Shown: positions 37,705 through 48,285, numbered from the stretch's first letter. The stretch: 64,000 nucleotides of DNA from Bacteroides sp. (GCF_028690125.1 NZ_JAQVBV010000002.1:1-64000); one strand, 5' to 3'. The notes: generated from the sequence alone by a model not told the origin. Numbers and translations are program-made.

Positions 37705-39087
37705 TTATATCTTTCTTAGAACGATCTTTCTCACAACCGGTTTATTAATCTCATATATCTTAGAAACCAATACTTCCATTTCTTGTTCGCGTGCATCACG
37801 TACTGATTCATAAATCATTTTAGAATACATATCACGGCGTCCTTTCAACCACATATTCTTATCAACATTCTCGTCCATGACTTCAATAGCTTTTCTATTA
37901 TTAGCGAAAAGTAATCCTTGTTGTTGGAAAAATCCGAACTGGCACCAAGCATATTCACGGAAAGTCTTTTCAAGCTCCCAACGATATTCATTAAGATGCA
38001 TAATAGCCAAGGCTTGTTGATATTGAGGAGTCTTTGATTCAGCCGCCAAGTTGATACCATTCTCCAAGTCAGCAGCATCCCAGGTTCCTATTTCTTCATC
38101 ATCAATCAATAATCGATATTGCCCTTTCAACCCAGTTACCTTCAGTGTTTCACTATTCATTTCTTCCATAAAAGGAACAGCTTTTACAACATCTGCCTGA
38201 CTCTTCTTAGATCCCCATCCACGAGCAATTGTATCCAACGGATAAGGCAGAGACTCTGCTAAATAATCAAAACTGATATCCTTGCCAATCTTTTTTATAT
38301 TAGAGATTGTACAATTCTCAGATTTAACTACTTGTTGCTTGTTAGCATTAATCTCCATATCAGCTACATTTTTACCACTGAAACCTTGTGCTTTCAAAAA
38401 CAAGTAGGCCATCACCATGTGTCCATCGTTATCAGGATGAATACGATCATTTCCGCAAAGAGTGAAAGTAGAATCTTTTTGTTGCAACTGCTGGTTCAAT
38501 GCAACCATTGGCGCATTCAAGTCTGTAAACTCCCAACTATTCTTCGTAGCCGACTCTTCTTGATATTCAACCATTCTTTTAATTGTCTCATTCTTTTTCT
38601 TGAAAACAGTATTATCTTTTATTTTCACTGTTTCATCATAAGGAGAAGTACCTAGCATTACAATTCGTGTATCCGGTAATTCTTTAAAGCGTTTCTCCAT
38701 CTGCTGGAAGTTTTTAATACTTTCCTGATACTTCTGTTCACCGAATTCTTTGGCATTATCTCCATTATACTCATAATATCCGGAATCATTCATTCCAAAA
38801 GTCACCATCAATGCAGTAGGATTCTTACTGAAAATATCACCATCCAGACGTTTATTCATATCATAAGCTGTATCTCCTCCGATACCGCCATTGAACACAC
38901 GGATGTGCATATCCGGAAAACGTGTCATGTAATACAGCCAAATAAACGAATGATAATGACCTCCATCCGTAATACTATTTCCTAAGAAAACGGCTCTCTC
39001 CCCTTCTTTAAAGGGCTTTACAGTCTGAGAAAATGCAGAAGACGCCAAACAAACAGACGCTACTGCCATCAATAAAATCTTTTTCAT
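37705..39087 (-). CDS. Secreted SGNH/GDSL-family esterase
   Basis: The 460-residue protein starts with a signal peptide (MKKILLMAVASVCLASSAFS). Its SGNH blocks are FLGNSITDGG with nucleophile Ser38, GGIGGDT (about 75), GMND (about 105) and DRIHPDNDGH with the Asp/His pair (about 222-225). The C-terminal 200 residues are helical and may form an accessory domain. It is the last gene of the carbohydrate locus, and its ATG directly follows the GH43 stop with no gap. A role in removing acyl groups from the target glycan is likely from context; the acyl group is not known. Confidence 0.85.
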   Translation of the reverse strand: MKKILLMAVASVCLASSAFSQTVKPFKEGERAVFLGNSITDGGHYHSFIWLYYMTRFPDMHIRVFNGGIGGDTAYDMNKRLDGDIFSKNPTALMVTFGMNDSGYYEYNGDNAKEFGEQKYQESIKNFQQMEKRFKELPDTRIVMLGTSPYDETVKIKDNTVFKKKNETIKRMVEYQEESATKNSWEFTDLNAPMVALNQQLQQKDSTFTLCGNDRIHPDNDGHMVMAYLFLKAQGFSGKNVADMEINANKQQVVKSENCTISNIKKIGKDISFDYLAESLPYPLDTIARGWGSKKSQADVVKAVPFMEEMNSETLKVTGLKGQYRLLIDDEEIGTWDAADLENGINLAAESKTPQYQQALAIMHLNEYRWELEKTFREYAWCQFGFFQQQGLLFANNRKAIEVMDENVDKNMWLKGRRDMYSKMIYESVRDAREQEMEVLVSKIYEINKPVVRKIVLRKI

Positions 39088-40623
39088 CTATCTTTTTACT
39101 TGTGTTTTAAAATATTCATATTCAGCCGGTTCATTTGCATTACCGATATGTATCAGTCCCGGGCGTGATACTCTATCCCAACGAACCAGATCCTGTCCCT
39201 GAAAATGTGTGTCCTGCACCGGATTCCACTCTTTTCCATTTTTACTTTGATAAAAGTTAATAAGGCATCCTTTTTCCACTGTAACTTTCAGATAAACATC
39301 TTGATCATTGCAAACGGATTCGTACAGTGTAGATTCGACATTGTCTTTAATCCTTTTCAGGAAAAGTTTATTACCTGAAACGCCCCATATGACTAGGTTT
39401 TTATCATCTCCATACATTGTTAGCCCTTTCACGCTTTTGTTAGTATTGCCCAACTTTGTTTCAAAAGAGTAATCCGGCGTTTCTGCACGCAAACATAAAA
39501 CTGTCCCATGAAGATTACCTTCTTTAGGATGACCTGATAACAATAGTTTCCCATTTTTCAAGGTGACTACTGCGTCGGAATAGGGGTAATTCCAATTCCA
39601 TTCAGGTTTTAGGCTCTTTCCTTTAAAAGTGTCCTCAAAGCCATCCAACTCATGTTGAACAGTACCAGGAAACGGTACAGGCTGTTTAGCTAGTGCTACA
39701 TTCCCGGTTTTAAAATGTACCCACTGATCATCACCTACAAACATTTCTTGTAGAATTGGCTGCCTTCCCGCATAAAATCCTTCTCCCGCCTGATAAGCAT
39801 GACATAAATAAAACATCCGCCCGTCAGGAGTTGTCACAGCAGTACCATGACCACAAGATTTATAATGACCGTTTCCACCATGCAGAATAGGATTTCCTTC
39901 ATATTTCTCATAAGGTCCTTTATAATTCTTGGAACGGGCTACATATACATCGTAATCACTAGACGGTCCACAACAGCCATGGGCAGCATATACTATATAG
40001 TAATACTCCCCCTGTTTGAAATGATATTGTCCTTCCATTCCAATGTATTCATCATCGACTAACAGAGTAAATGGTTCACCTTCCAATTTCAATCCATCGG
40101 CGGATAATTTACTGCCTACTATTTCGATCGGACGTTTATCCAATCCATATGCTTTCCAACTTATGTACAACTGTCCGTTGTCATCATAGATAAAAGCATC
40201 GATAGATTCCGTACCATATTCTATAATGGGACCGTGGTCGGTAAACTCATGCAAAGGAGAATCTGAAGTAGCAACTCCGATATAAGAGATTCCGGTACTT
40301 TTCTGGCGAGCAGTGTAATAGCAATAAACCTTATTATTATGATAAAACAACTCCGGTGCCCAGAAAGAATTAACTGTCCAATCGGGCTGTTTTTTAAAGA
40401 CGTGCCCTACTTGTTTCCAATTAATTAAATCCTTAGAAGTAAACATCGGATAAAAGGGAGCCCACTCCGAAGATGTCCCAGTTGCATAATAAGTATCTTT
40501 TATCCTAATAATTGAAGGGTCAGGCATATCTCCCCGAATTACCGGATTATGGAAATAATTCTCTTGGCTAACTGCACTCAGAGAACAAATCAATCCAAAA
40601 AGAAAAAAAATTAATTTATTCAT
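39088..40623 (-). CDS. Glycoside hydrolase family 43 enzyme, secreted
   Basis: I start at the ATG at 40623, which begins a clear signal peptide (MNKLIFFLFGLICSLSAVSQ) and overlaps the end of the GH130 gene by eight bases. The 511-residue product has the GH43 five-blade propeller with the expected acidic residues: Asp35 in DMPDPS (general base), Asp in ESIDAFIYDDNG and Glu in GMEGQYHF (general acid). WAPELFYHNNKVYCYY is another family landmark. A C-terminal beta-sandwich (about 330-511) resembles a concanavalin-like domain. GH43 members act on arabinosides or xylosides; which one is not shown. Confidence 0.88.
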   Translation of the reverse strand: MNKLIFFLFGLICSLSAVSQENYFHNPVIRGDMPDPSIIRIKDTYYATGTSSEWAPFYPMFTSKDLINWKQVGHVFKKQPDWTVNSFWAPELFYHNNKVYCYYTARQKSTGISYIGVATSDSPLHEFTDHGPIIEYGTESIDAFIYDDNGQLYISWKAYGLDKRPIEIVGSKLSADGLKLEGEPFTLLVDDEYIGMEGQYHFKQGEYYYIVYAAHGCCGPSSDYDVYVARSKNYKGPYEKYEGNPILHGGNGHYKSCGHGTAVTTPDGRMFYLCHAYQAGEGFYAGRQPILQEMFVGDDQWVHFKTGNVALAKQPVPFPGTVQHELDGFEDTFKGKSLKPEWNWNYPYSDAVVTLKNGKLLLSGHPKEGNLHGTVLCLRAETPDYSFETKLGNTNKSVKGLTMYGDDKNLVIWGVSGNKLFLKRIKDNVESTLYESVCNDQDVYLKVTVEKGCLINFYQSKNGKEWNPVQDTHFQGQDLVRWDRVSRPGLIHIGNANEPAEYEYFKTQVKR

Positions 40624-41770
40624 TTTTATCTCCATTCTCTTTAGACGGGTCATATACAGCGACTGCAACACGTGAGTCGGCACAGCCATAATATAGATAC
40701 CACTTTTCTTTATAAAATACCAGTCCTTCAATAAACACTGTACCAGCAGGATACTGACCGCTCTTTTCAAAATCTGATTCAGGAACATAGAACGGTTTAT
40801 CCAAACGGTCAATCAGTTTAGTCGGATTAGCTGCATCAAACAAAGCTTGCCCTGCACAATAAGAATTGGCAGTATAAAGTGTATCACCTTCTGCACCGGA
40901 CTTATTTTTTCCATTATACATTAAAAGAATTCCTTTATCAGTGATCACAGCCGGAGGTCCGCATTCGGTTAAATCACTGTCAAATTTACCTTCACGAGTA
41001 GTCATCACTTTCAGAAAGTCTCCATTTTCGTCCAACATTGGTTCCCAATTTACCAAGTCAGTAGAAGTCGCCACATTTACAAATTTTTCACCCCAATACA
41101 TCCAATACTTTCCATCAATCTTTGCAATAACTTGTTTGCCATCTACCAATTTCGTCACGATAGAAGCAGATTTTGAAAATTGATCAAAAAAACGTCCATC
41201 ATAAGCTTTAGCAAAAGCAGGACCGTATTTCTCCCAATTCTGCAAATCACGGGATGTTGCCACAGCCAGACGTGCTTGCTTACGATTCCATTGTGTGTAA
41301 AGCATTACATACAATCCGTCCTCCGTCATTGCGACACGCGGATCTTCACAACCTCCCGGACATTCTAATTCTTTCTGATTATCATCACCCGGGTAAAACA
41401 CCGGAGCAGACATACGCTTGAAGTTCACTCCATCCTCCGAGAAAGCATATCCCAAGCGGGAAGTACGGCTACCGATACCTACAGCAGAATTATCTTCCGC
41501 CCGATAAAGAACAACCACTTTACCATCATAAATTGTAGCTGCCGGATTAAAAGTGTCACTAGCTTCCCACGCCACAGAATCCTGCCGCATCGGACAATAG
41601 AAATAGGTAGTAGTATCCGGAGAAATAACTGGATTCACTCCATCGGGACGTTGAAAATCAGCCCACGCCCAATCCGGAAATTCTTGAGAAGTTTGTTTCT
41701 TCTCGCCACATGATGAGACAAAAGCTGTCGCCATCAATATACAGGCAATATTCAAAAAGTTTCTTTTCAT
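40616..41770 (-). CDS. Glycoside hydrolase family 130 lipoprotein (mannoside-active)
   Basis: The 384-residue protein has a lipoprotein signal (lipobox before Cys21, FVSSCGEKK). Its five-blade propeller shows GH130 landmarks: TFNPAATIYDGKVVVLYRAE, SRLGYAFSEDGVNF, GGCEDPRVA with the key Asp, LTECGPP and FIEGLVFYKEKWYLYYGCAD. GH130 enzymes are beta-mannoside phosphorylases or beta-1,2-mannosidases. Lipid-anchored members next to GH92 genes are generally hydrolases that trim beta-1,2-mannose. The neighbouring GH92 genes support a mannose-rich substrate. Linkage specificity cannot be read from the sequence alone. Confidence 0.85.
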   Translation of the reverse strand: MKRNFLNIACILMATAFVSSCGEKKQTSQEFPDWAWADFQRPDGVNPVISPDTTTYFYCPMRQDSVAWEASDTFNPAATIYDGKVVVLYRAEDNSAVGIGSRTSRLGYAFSEDGVNFKRMSAPVFYPGDDNQKELECPGGCEDPRVAMTEDGLYVMLYTQWNRKQARLAVATSRDLQNWEKYGPAFAKAYDGRFFDQFSKSASIVTKLVDGKQVIAKIDGKYWMYWGEKFVNVATSTDLVNWEPMLDENGDFLKVMTTREGKFDSDLTECGPPAVITDKGILLMYNGKNKSGAEGDTLYTANSYCAGQALFDAANPTKLIDRLDKPFYVPESDFEKSGQYPAGTVFIEGLVFYKEKWYLYYGCADSRVAVAVYDPSKENGDKNE

Positions 41771-41799
41771 TATTTATACCATTTAGAATTGAATCTTAA

Positions 41800-43962
41800 T
41801 TAAGGAAAAGAAGGAGGAAGAATCTTTGTTCCCCATTTCGTATCCGGTTTACTTGAAGTAGCATAATCAATAGTAGCTCCATTGGAAAGTTCATCCCAAT
41901 CAATCCAAGTACTATCGTATGGTTTACCATTCAGTTTCATGGAATGTATGTAGATATTCTTTTCCGAACCACCTTTTATCACTATATCTCCTTTTTTCAA
42001 ATGAACTTTCACCGATGAGAAAATCGGAGTACTTACAGCAAAACCTCCTACCCCCGGAATTTCGGGATATAAGCCGATACAGGCAAATACATACCACGCT
42101 CCCATTGTACCCAAGTCATCATTACCCGGCAAGCCATCTATATTACTGGAATATTGTTCGTTCAGCACCCGATTGATAACTTCTTGTGCTTTGTACGGAC
42201 GACCGATCCAGTTGTACACCCAAGGAATATGAAAACTCGGTTCATTGCCGGAAGCAAACCAGGCGTCATTATATCCGGCGTCCAAACGATTGAAAAATTC
42301 ATCCAAGCGTTTTTCTGCTTCTGCCTTACCACCAATAATATCTACCAAACCAGCAATATCATAAGGAACCATCCAAAAATAATTCTTGTAAGTGGATTCA
42401 CGGAAGTCCTCTCCCAAAGATTTCCAGGACCCATCCGGATTACGTGATTGTAACCAACCAGTCTCAGGATTATAGAGGTTCTTCCAAGAACGGGCAAAGT
42501 GGAAATAACGCCAACTGGCAAATTCATCACCAACAGCATGTAGAGCAAATTGCCCGATAGCAAAATCTGCAGATGTATATTCTAACTGAATGGAAGCGTT
42601 ATAATACCCTTTGTCCAAATACTGTTTTAATCCAGGACGAGTCTCTTCATTCTGCGACTTAGATCCCGGCTCTTCGGCTCCTTTTCTCATAATTTTGAAA
42701 AGTGGCTTCGGATCATAATTGCGGGCACCAAAGGCATAAGCATTGGCTACCAAAATAGGACTTGGATCGCCTTGCATTACACCTGTCTCAATATTTGCCA
42801 TCACCCAACGGGGAAAAGATCCACCAGATTGCTCAGCAAACAATTGATGAGAAATGACAATATCAGATGTTACTTCCGGGTCCAACATTGCCAGTAATTG
42901 TATTTGCGTACGGTAAGTATCCCAATTACTAAATGAGGTATAATGTTTTGAACGGGATTTATGCACTTTGAAATCTGCTCCCATATATTCACCATTCACA
43001 TCACTGCATACATTCGGATGAACCAAAGAGCGATATAGATGTGTATAAAATTGTGTAGTACGTTCCAGATTTGTACCTTCCACTTCAATCATGCCCAAAT
43101 AGTGATTCCATTTAGCCTCAGCCTGTTTTTGTATCTGAGCAAAATCCCATCCGGTATTCTCCGCTTTCAGATTCTCTCGTGCATTCTCTACAGAGACATA
43201 AGATACACCGATTTTATATTGAATATTCTTCTTTTTACTTACATCAAATGTGAAATAAACCCCAGAATATTCTCCTTCGGCAAAAGTTACATTTGGCTTC
43301 AGTTCATCTCTTTTCCAAATGCCGGATTCGAAAGCATCAGTATCAAATTCTGCAACGAAATACACTTTATAGGGAGTATTAAGTCCACAAAAATTACCTC
43401 CTTCAGCATATCCTTCACATTTATTCGGAGCAGTAATGACAATGGCAGCTTGTTCTATCGGAGTAGCTGAAATACCTCCTCCGATGATGACTGTACCAAA
43501 CTGTTGATCTGCCGGATATTCGTAATGTGCCATTCCGGTTCTTTCTGTTACTGTCAGCTTGGCTTTTATATTTTCTTGTACCGTTGCCTCATAATAACCA
43601 GCATGACCTTTTTCCTCCGTTACATTAATCCGATAGTTTAGTATATTATCAGGAGACATCTCCAATTTTCCTTTGACTGGAAAAGTAGGAAAGTTTCCCA
43701 TATGTTCACATCCAGCACCACTTAATTGGTTAATCACAAATCCGGACTGCTTGGAAAAGTAAGACGGAGTAAACTGTACCATGCCAAAAGGATAAGTCGC
43801 TCCCGGATAAAGATATCCGGAAGCTAATCCCACCCCTTTTGTACCAATCAGTGTATTAACCTGATGGGTGTAATCAGTTGCCACAACCTGAGCCTTGGCA
43901 ACCTTTCCACTCATCAAAATTAACACGAACAAAACCGCACAAAAAAACTTATATTTCATCAC
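41800..43962 (-). CDS. Glycoside hydrolase family 92 alpha-mannosidase, first copy
   Basis: This 720-residue enzyme has a signal peptide (ending VAKA|QVV). GH92 features follow: VNTLIGTKGVGLASGYLYPG, PFGMVQFTPS, the N-terminal beta-sandwich, and an (alpha/alpha)6 domain with GNEPSFHIPWVYNWIGRPYK. The calcium/acid region is GNDDLGTMGAWY where many family members have a GNED-GQMSAWY form. GH92 enzymes are calcium-dependent exo-alpha-mannosidases of differing linkage preference. It lies between GH130 (29 bases downstream) and a second, divergent GH92 (26 bases upstream). Two ATGs (43962 and 43959) are possible starts. Confidence 0.9.
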   Translation of the reverse strand: MMKYKFFCAVLFVLILMSGKVAKAQVVATDYTHQVNTLIGTKGVGLASGYLYPGATYPFGMVQFTPSYFSKQSGFVINQLSGAGCEHMGNFPTFPVKGKLEMSPDNILNYRINVTEEKGHAGYYEATVQENIKAKLTVTERTGMAHYEYPADQQFGTVIIGGGISATPIEQAAIVITAPNKCEGYAEGGNFCGLNTPYKVYFVAEFDTDAFESGIWKRDELKPNVTFAEGEYSGVYFTFDVSKKKNIQYKIGVSYVSVENARENLKAENTGWDFAQIQKQAEAKWNHYLGMIEVEGTNLERTTQFYTHLYRSLVHPNVCSDVNGEYMGADFKVHKSRSKHYTSFSNWDTYRTQIQLLAMLDPEVTSDIVISHQLFAEQSGGSFPRWVMANIETGVMQGDPSPILVANAYAFGARNYDPKPLFKIMRKGAEEPGSKSQNEETRPGLKQYLDKGYYNASIQLEYTSADFAIGQFALHAVGDEFASWRYFHFARSWKNLYNPETGWLQSRNPDGSWKSLGEDFRESTYKNYFWMVPYDIAGLVDIIGGKAEAEKRLDEFFNRLDAGYNDAWFASGNEPSFHIPWVYNWIGRPYKAQEVINRVLNEQYSSNIDGLPGNDDLGTMGAWYVFACIGLYPEIPGVGGFAVSTPIFSSVKVHLKKGDIVIKGGSEKNIYIHSMKLNGKPYDSTWIDWDELSNGATIDYATSSKPDTKWGTKILPPSFP

Positions 43963-43988
43963 TTGATCTTCCTTCGTTATATGAGTTC

Positions 43989-46262
43989 TTATTCCTTAGA
44001 TAAAGAAAATGGTGCAGCATACTTAGAAGTACATCTTTCCTTATTCGGTTGGTTGCTCATTTCAAACTTCAATACTCCGCCATCAAATATATCATCATAG
44101 CGAATATAATTCTTATCCAAATTTCTGCCATTCAAAGTAGCCGACTGTATATACAGATTCTCTTTGCTATTATTATCCGCTTCAATTACAAATTTATTTC
44201 CATTCTCCATCGTAATTGTAGCTTTCTTAAACAACGGGCTACCGATTACATATTCATCCGTACCCGGGCAAACTGCATATATACCCAGTGAGCTTAATAT
44301 ATACCAAGAAGACATACCGCCTTGGTCTTCATCACCCGGGTATCCTTTCTCTGTTGAATTGTACAATCTTTCAACAATCTGACGTACCCAGTATTGAGTT
44401 TTCCAAGGTTGTCCAGCATAAGTATACAAATAAGGCATATGTTGAATCGGTTGGTTACCATGAGCATATTGTCCCATATTAGCTAGTTCCATTTCTTTCA
44501 TTTCATGGATCACACCACCATAAGTTCCCGGTTTGATGACATTAGGAATAGTAAATACTGAGTCTATTTTAGTCGTAAACTTCTCGTCACTTCCAAACAG
44601 GTCGATCAATCCTTGTACATCATGGAACACCGACCATGTATAGTGCCATGCATTCCCTTCGCAGAAAGGTCCGCCCCATTCCAACGGATCGAATGGTTCT
44701 TGCCACTTACCATCCACACCTTTACCACGCATAAATCCGATAGACTTGTCGAATACATTTTTATAGTTATACATTTGTCTGGAGAAAACATCTTGATAAT
44801 GTTTATTTCCAACCATTTTAGCCAGCTGATAACCACAGAAATCATCATAAGCATATTCCATTGTCTGTGCACTTGATCCCATAGATTCAGGATAAGGAAC
44901 GTATCCTAATTGAAAATATTCTTTCCAGAAACCACGACCGTTAGCACCTCCCCAAGGACCTTTATTCATTGCTTCATGTGCATAAGCTTCTAAAGCTTTC
45001 TCGGGATCAAAAGAACGAACTCCTTTTGCCCACGCATCAGCCAAAAGTGAGATAGAGTGATTACCCAACATACCTCCTGTTTCACCCGGAGAAGACCAGG
45101 AAGGCAACCAGCCACATTGTTCTTGAGCAGCAAGCAGCGCATTCATATAACGTCCCTGCATAGTAGGATGAAGGATATTAGTTAATGGAAATTGTGAACG
45201 GAAAGTATCCCAGAATCCATTATCCGTATACATATATCCATCATATATTTTACCATTATATGGGCTATAGTAATAAGGCTCTCCATTCTCTTTGCGTTCA
45301 TAGAACTTACGAGAGAATAAATTTGCGCGGAACAAACAAGAATAGAATGTCTTCATTTGTTCATCCGTACCGCCTTCCACGACTATTCTATTCAGCAACT
45401 CATTCCATGTTTTTTGACCACGGGCTTTTGTTGCTTCCAAATTCTTATCTTTACCCAATTCCTGATTTAAAGTAACCAAAGCCTGTTCAGGGCTGATGTA
45501 AGAAGAGGCAGCTTTTGCCTGTACTTTAGATCCTTTTTTAAATTTAATATAAGCTCCATAACCTTTTCCGGCTCCTTCATTTTTTTGCGGAAATATTTCG
45601 TCCTTTTGATTTTCCCATACTCCATAATCAACAAAAGGTTGATCAAACTGAACTACAAAATAATTATGAAACGACTTAGAATCATTTACAAAACGTTGGT
45701 TATTCACCCAACCCGATATCTGTCTTTTTTCCGGATCAATCTTAATTTCACTCATGTCCGTATAGCCGTCAATCACCAGATAAGCATCACCGGTAGATGG
45801 ATATGAGAAACGTAAATGTACACCACGGGTTGTAGGAGCCATTTCAGTAGTAACGCCATTATCAAACATCACTTTATAATAATGAGGCTTTGCAATCTCA
45901 TTATCATGACTGAATTTTGTTGCGCGATTATCTTGATTGACTACCAATTCGCCTACCATCGGCATAAATGAATAAACAGCATAGTCACTCACCCAAGGGC
46001 TACATTGATGTGACTGGCTGAAAGCACGTATCTTATCGGAAGCATACAGATACTTAAATCCATCCCCATTTTTACCTGTTTGCGCAGACCACATATGCAT
46101 ACCATAAGGCATACCTGTTGTTGCATAAGTATTTCCGTAGCTCAGACCAAAATTAGAATCAGTACCTTGAAGTGTATTCACATATTGTACCAAGTCTTTT
46201 AGTTGAGCATTTGTCACTGTCGAATATAAAAAGAAGATAATTAAATAAACTAGTTTCTTCAT
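43989..46262 (-). CDS. Glycoside hydrolase family 92 alpha-mannosidase, second copy
   Basis: The 757-residue enzyme has a signal peptide (MKKLVYLIIFFLYSTVTNAQ). The N-terminal motif is VNTLQGTDSNFGLSYGNTYA and the catalytic domain shows GNQPIQHMPYLYTYAGQPWK followed by GDEDQGGMSSWYILSSLGIY. It differs clearly from the adjacent GH92, so the pair is not a recent duplication and the two should cleave different mannosidic bonds. A divergent N terminus (TTGMPYGMHMWSAQTGKNGD) sets it apart from the better-known subgroup. Calcium-dependent alpha-mannosidase activity is expected from the family. Confidence 0.88.
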   Translation of the reverse strand: MKKLVYLIIFFLYSTVTNAQLKDLVQYVNTLQGTDSNFGLSYGNTYATTGMPYGMHMWSAQTGKNGDGFKYLYASDKIRAFSQSHQCSPWVSDYAVYSFMPMVGELVVNQDNRATKFSHDNEIAKPHYYKVMFDNGVTTEMAPTTRGVHLRFSYPSTGDAYLVIDGYTDMSEIKIDPEKRQISGWVNNQRFVNDSKSFHNYFVVQFDQPFVDYGVWENQKDEIFPQKNEGAGKGYGAYIKFKKGSKVQAKAASSYISPEQALVTLNQELGKDKNLEATKARGQKTWNELLNRIVVEGGTDEQMKTFYSCLFRANLFSRKFYERKENGEPYYYSPYNGKIYDGYMYTDNGFWDTFRSQFPLTNILHPTMQGRYMNALLAAQEQCGWLPSWSSPGETGGMLGNHSISLLADAWAKGVRSFDPEKALEAYAHEAMNKGPWGGANGRGFWKEYFQLGYVPYPESMGSSAQTMEYAYDDFCGYQLAKMVGNKHYQDVFSRQMYNYKNVFDKSIGFMRGKGVDGKWQEPFDPLEWGGPFCEGNAWHYTWSVFHDVQGLIDLFGSDEKFTTKIDSVFTIPNVIKPGTYGGVIHEMKEMELANMGQYAHGNQPIQHMPYLYTYAGQPWKTQYWVRQIVERLYNSTEKGYPGDEDQGGMSSWYILSSLGIYAVCPGTDEYVIGSPLFKKATITMENGNKFVIEADNNSKENLYIQSATLNGRNLDKNYIRYDDIFDGGVLKFEMSNQPNKERCTSKYAAPFSLSKE

Positions 46263-46293
46263 GGTTTATTAAATGTATTAATTAAATAAATGT

Positions 46294-48285
46294 CTATTGC
46301 TTATTAATGTCGGTGATCCCTTTCCAGTCATCTGTGCGGAAAGGAGACATCGGGAGATCTGCTCCGTTATACATATTACATATAGGGAAATCAGCCCAAG
46401 CATAACGCACCGCAACCGGGAAAGCTACTTCCGGTGAAGATACAACAATTGTATTTCCTTCAATAACGGCATCTGCCCAGTGGAATTTATGATCCAATCC
46501 GGCGATTGTAAATCCTTTCGGTTTCTCACCATTTTTCGTTTTCAGTCCATCGTTTACATGGCTAAAGCTAATACGGATTTTATTGCCTTCAATCTTATAG
46601 TTTCTGTACATAGGTCCCGAATACGGTATTTTTTCTCCATACGTCTGTGCGCGGGCTGCTAAGGCCAGGCGACGTCCTACTTCCTGTTTGTTCTTCGGAT
46701 GAATGTCAGCTTCTTCACCTATATCAATGGCTGTAGCCATACCTGTATTCGCTAAATGCAGAGTTCGAGTCTGTGCCTCTCGCAATTCTGCCCAAGTTGA
46801 TTCAACCGGTTCTTTTTGTTGAGTCGTAAAACTAGCTAACTGTACCATATAGAATGGAAAGTTGTATCCCCAACGGTTTCTCCAATCAGTGATCATCAAT
46901 GGCATCAACTCACGGTATTGATAAGCTTCTCCTGCATTTGATTCTCCTTGATACCAGATTGCTCCTCTGATAGCATAAGGAATGAGCGGATTAAGCATCG
47001 CATTAAACAATAAAGTAGGATAATTCGGATTCCATGACATATCAACAGGCATCGGATCAATCTCTCTCATATCAAGAGATACCTTATATTTCCAGTCGCC
47101 TGCCATCTGTATAGCTTCTGAGTCAGAAAGACGAAGCGATATACTTTCCGGACTTCCGTTAATACCACCAGTACCACCAGTATCCAGCACCCGCACTGCA
47201 ATCACAGCCTTTCCCCCTTTCACCAGGGATTTCGGAATTTTATAACTCCTGCCTGCCATCCATCCTTCTGTATGTCCAACTTGTACTCCATTGAAATAAG
47301 TAAAATCATTATCATCAATAGTACCGGCATTCAATGTCAGTTCTTTTCCCGCCCAACTAGCAGGGATATCTATTGTCTTTCTAAACCACACAAGACCATT
47401 AAATCCCGGCAATCCATTTTCCTGCATCCAACCGGGGACCTTCATAGTCTTCCATGTGGTATCATCAAAATTGGGAGCTGCCCATATAGCTTCGCCATTG
47501 ACACATCCTTTATCAATCTTCTCAACATTCACTTTCCAAGCCTCAACATCTGCCTCGTATTTCTTCTTACGTCCTTCTTGTGTCGCCGGTTGCCCTTCCA
47601 ATGCTTTCAATCTTTTCTGCATACTTGGCATAGTAGCCAACGCCTCATTGCTCGTCCATGTTTCTATAATTGTACCGCCCCAGGAAGTATCGATCAATCC
47701 AATCGGTACATTACGGCATTTATTCAGATCACGTCCGAAAAAATATCCGGCTGCTGAAAAATTTGCTACGCTTTTTGAAGAACAAACTTGCCAGCCATTC
47801 TCCTCTGCTTCGATTTTATCGACAGGTTGAGGACTCATGGCATTTTTCACCAGTAAAAAACGAATATTAGGATAATTATTGGCATCTTGCTTTTCCTGCT
47901 CATAATTATTAACCTTACCCCAACCTTCTACCTGCATTTCCATATTAGATTGTCCCGAACAAACCCATACTTCACCAATCATCACATTAGTGAGTTTTAC
48001 AGGTTTTCCATCGGAAATCGTCATTGTATAAGGTCCACCGGCCGCTGGCGTTTCTACCTTAGCCTTCCATTTACCTTGAGCATCCGCCTGTACAGTATAC
48101 TTCTTCTTGTCCCAAGAAGTAGTAATTTCAACCGTTTTATTCGGTTTAGTTTCTCCCCAAACAGGTGCTTGCGTTTGCTGCTGTAACACCATATTATCAG
48201 AAAATATGGGTAATAGCTTTACCTGCGCTGATAGCGCAGCACTCCCAAATAAAAATAGTAGAGAGATTGCAAAATTTTTATTCAT
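46294..48285 (-). CDS. Sialate O-acetylesterase-like SGNH enzyme
   Basis: This 663-residue protein has a signal peptide (ending ALSA|QVK). The SIAE-type N-terminal beta domain comes first (LPIFSDNMVLQQQTQAPVWG). The catalytic domain has CSGQSNMEM with Ser113, WYQGESNA, and ADIHPKNKQEVGRRLA supplying Asp/His. An inserted sugar-binding-like beta domain lies about 265-375. Homologues in Bacteroides glycan loci remove acetyl groups from sialic acid, xylan or other sugars, so the name does not fix the substrate. It is the first enzyme gene after the SusC gene and has its own predicted promoter. Confidence 0.87.
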   Translation of the reverse strand: MNKNFAISLLFLFGSAALSAQVKLLPIFSDNMVLQQQTQAPVWGETKPNKTVEITTSWDKKKYTVQADAQGKWKAKVETPAAGGPYTMTISDGKPVKLTNVMIGEVWVCSGQSNMEMQVEGWGKVNNYEQEKQDANNYPNIRFLLVKNAMSPQPVDKIEAEENGWQVCSSKSVANFSAAGYFFGRDLNKCRNVPIGLIDTSWGGTIIETWTSNEALATMPSMQKRLKALEGQPATQEGRKKKYEADVEAWKVNVEKIDKGCVNGEAIWAAPNFDDTTWKTMKVPGWMQENGLPGFNGLVWFRKTIDIPASWAGKELTLNAGTIDDNDFTYFNGVQVGHTEGWMAGRSYKIPKSLVKGGKAVIAVRVLDTGGTGGINGSPESISLRLSDSEAIQMAGDWKYKVSLDMREIDPMPVDMSWNPNYPTLLFNAMLNPLIPYAIRGAIWYQGESNAGEAYQYRELMPLMITDWRNRWGYNFPFYMVQLASFTTQQKEPVESTWAELREAQTRTLHLANTGMATAIDIGEEADIHPKNKQEVGRRLALAARAQTYGEKIPYSGPMYRNYKIEGNKIRISFSHVNDGLKTKNGEKPKGFTIAGLDHKFHWADAVIEGNTIVVSSPEVAFPVAVRYAWADFPICNMYNGADLPMSPFRTDDWKGITDINKQ

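Noticed and set aside
40624..40812. 63-residue N-terminal extension of the GH43 protein
   Set aside because: It overlaps the GH130 coding sequence and would bury the clear signal peptide that starts at 40623.
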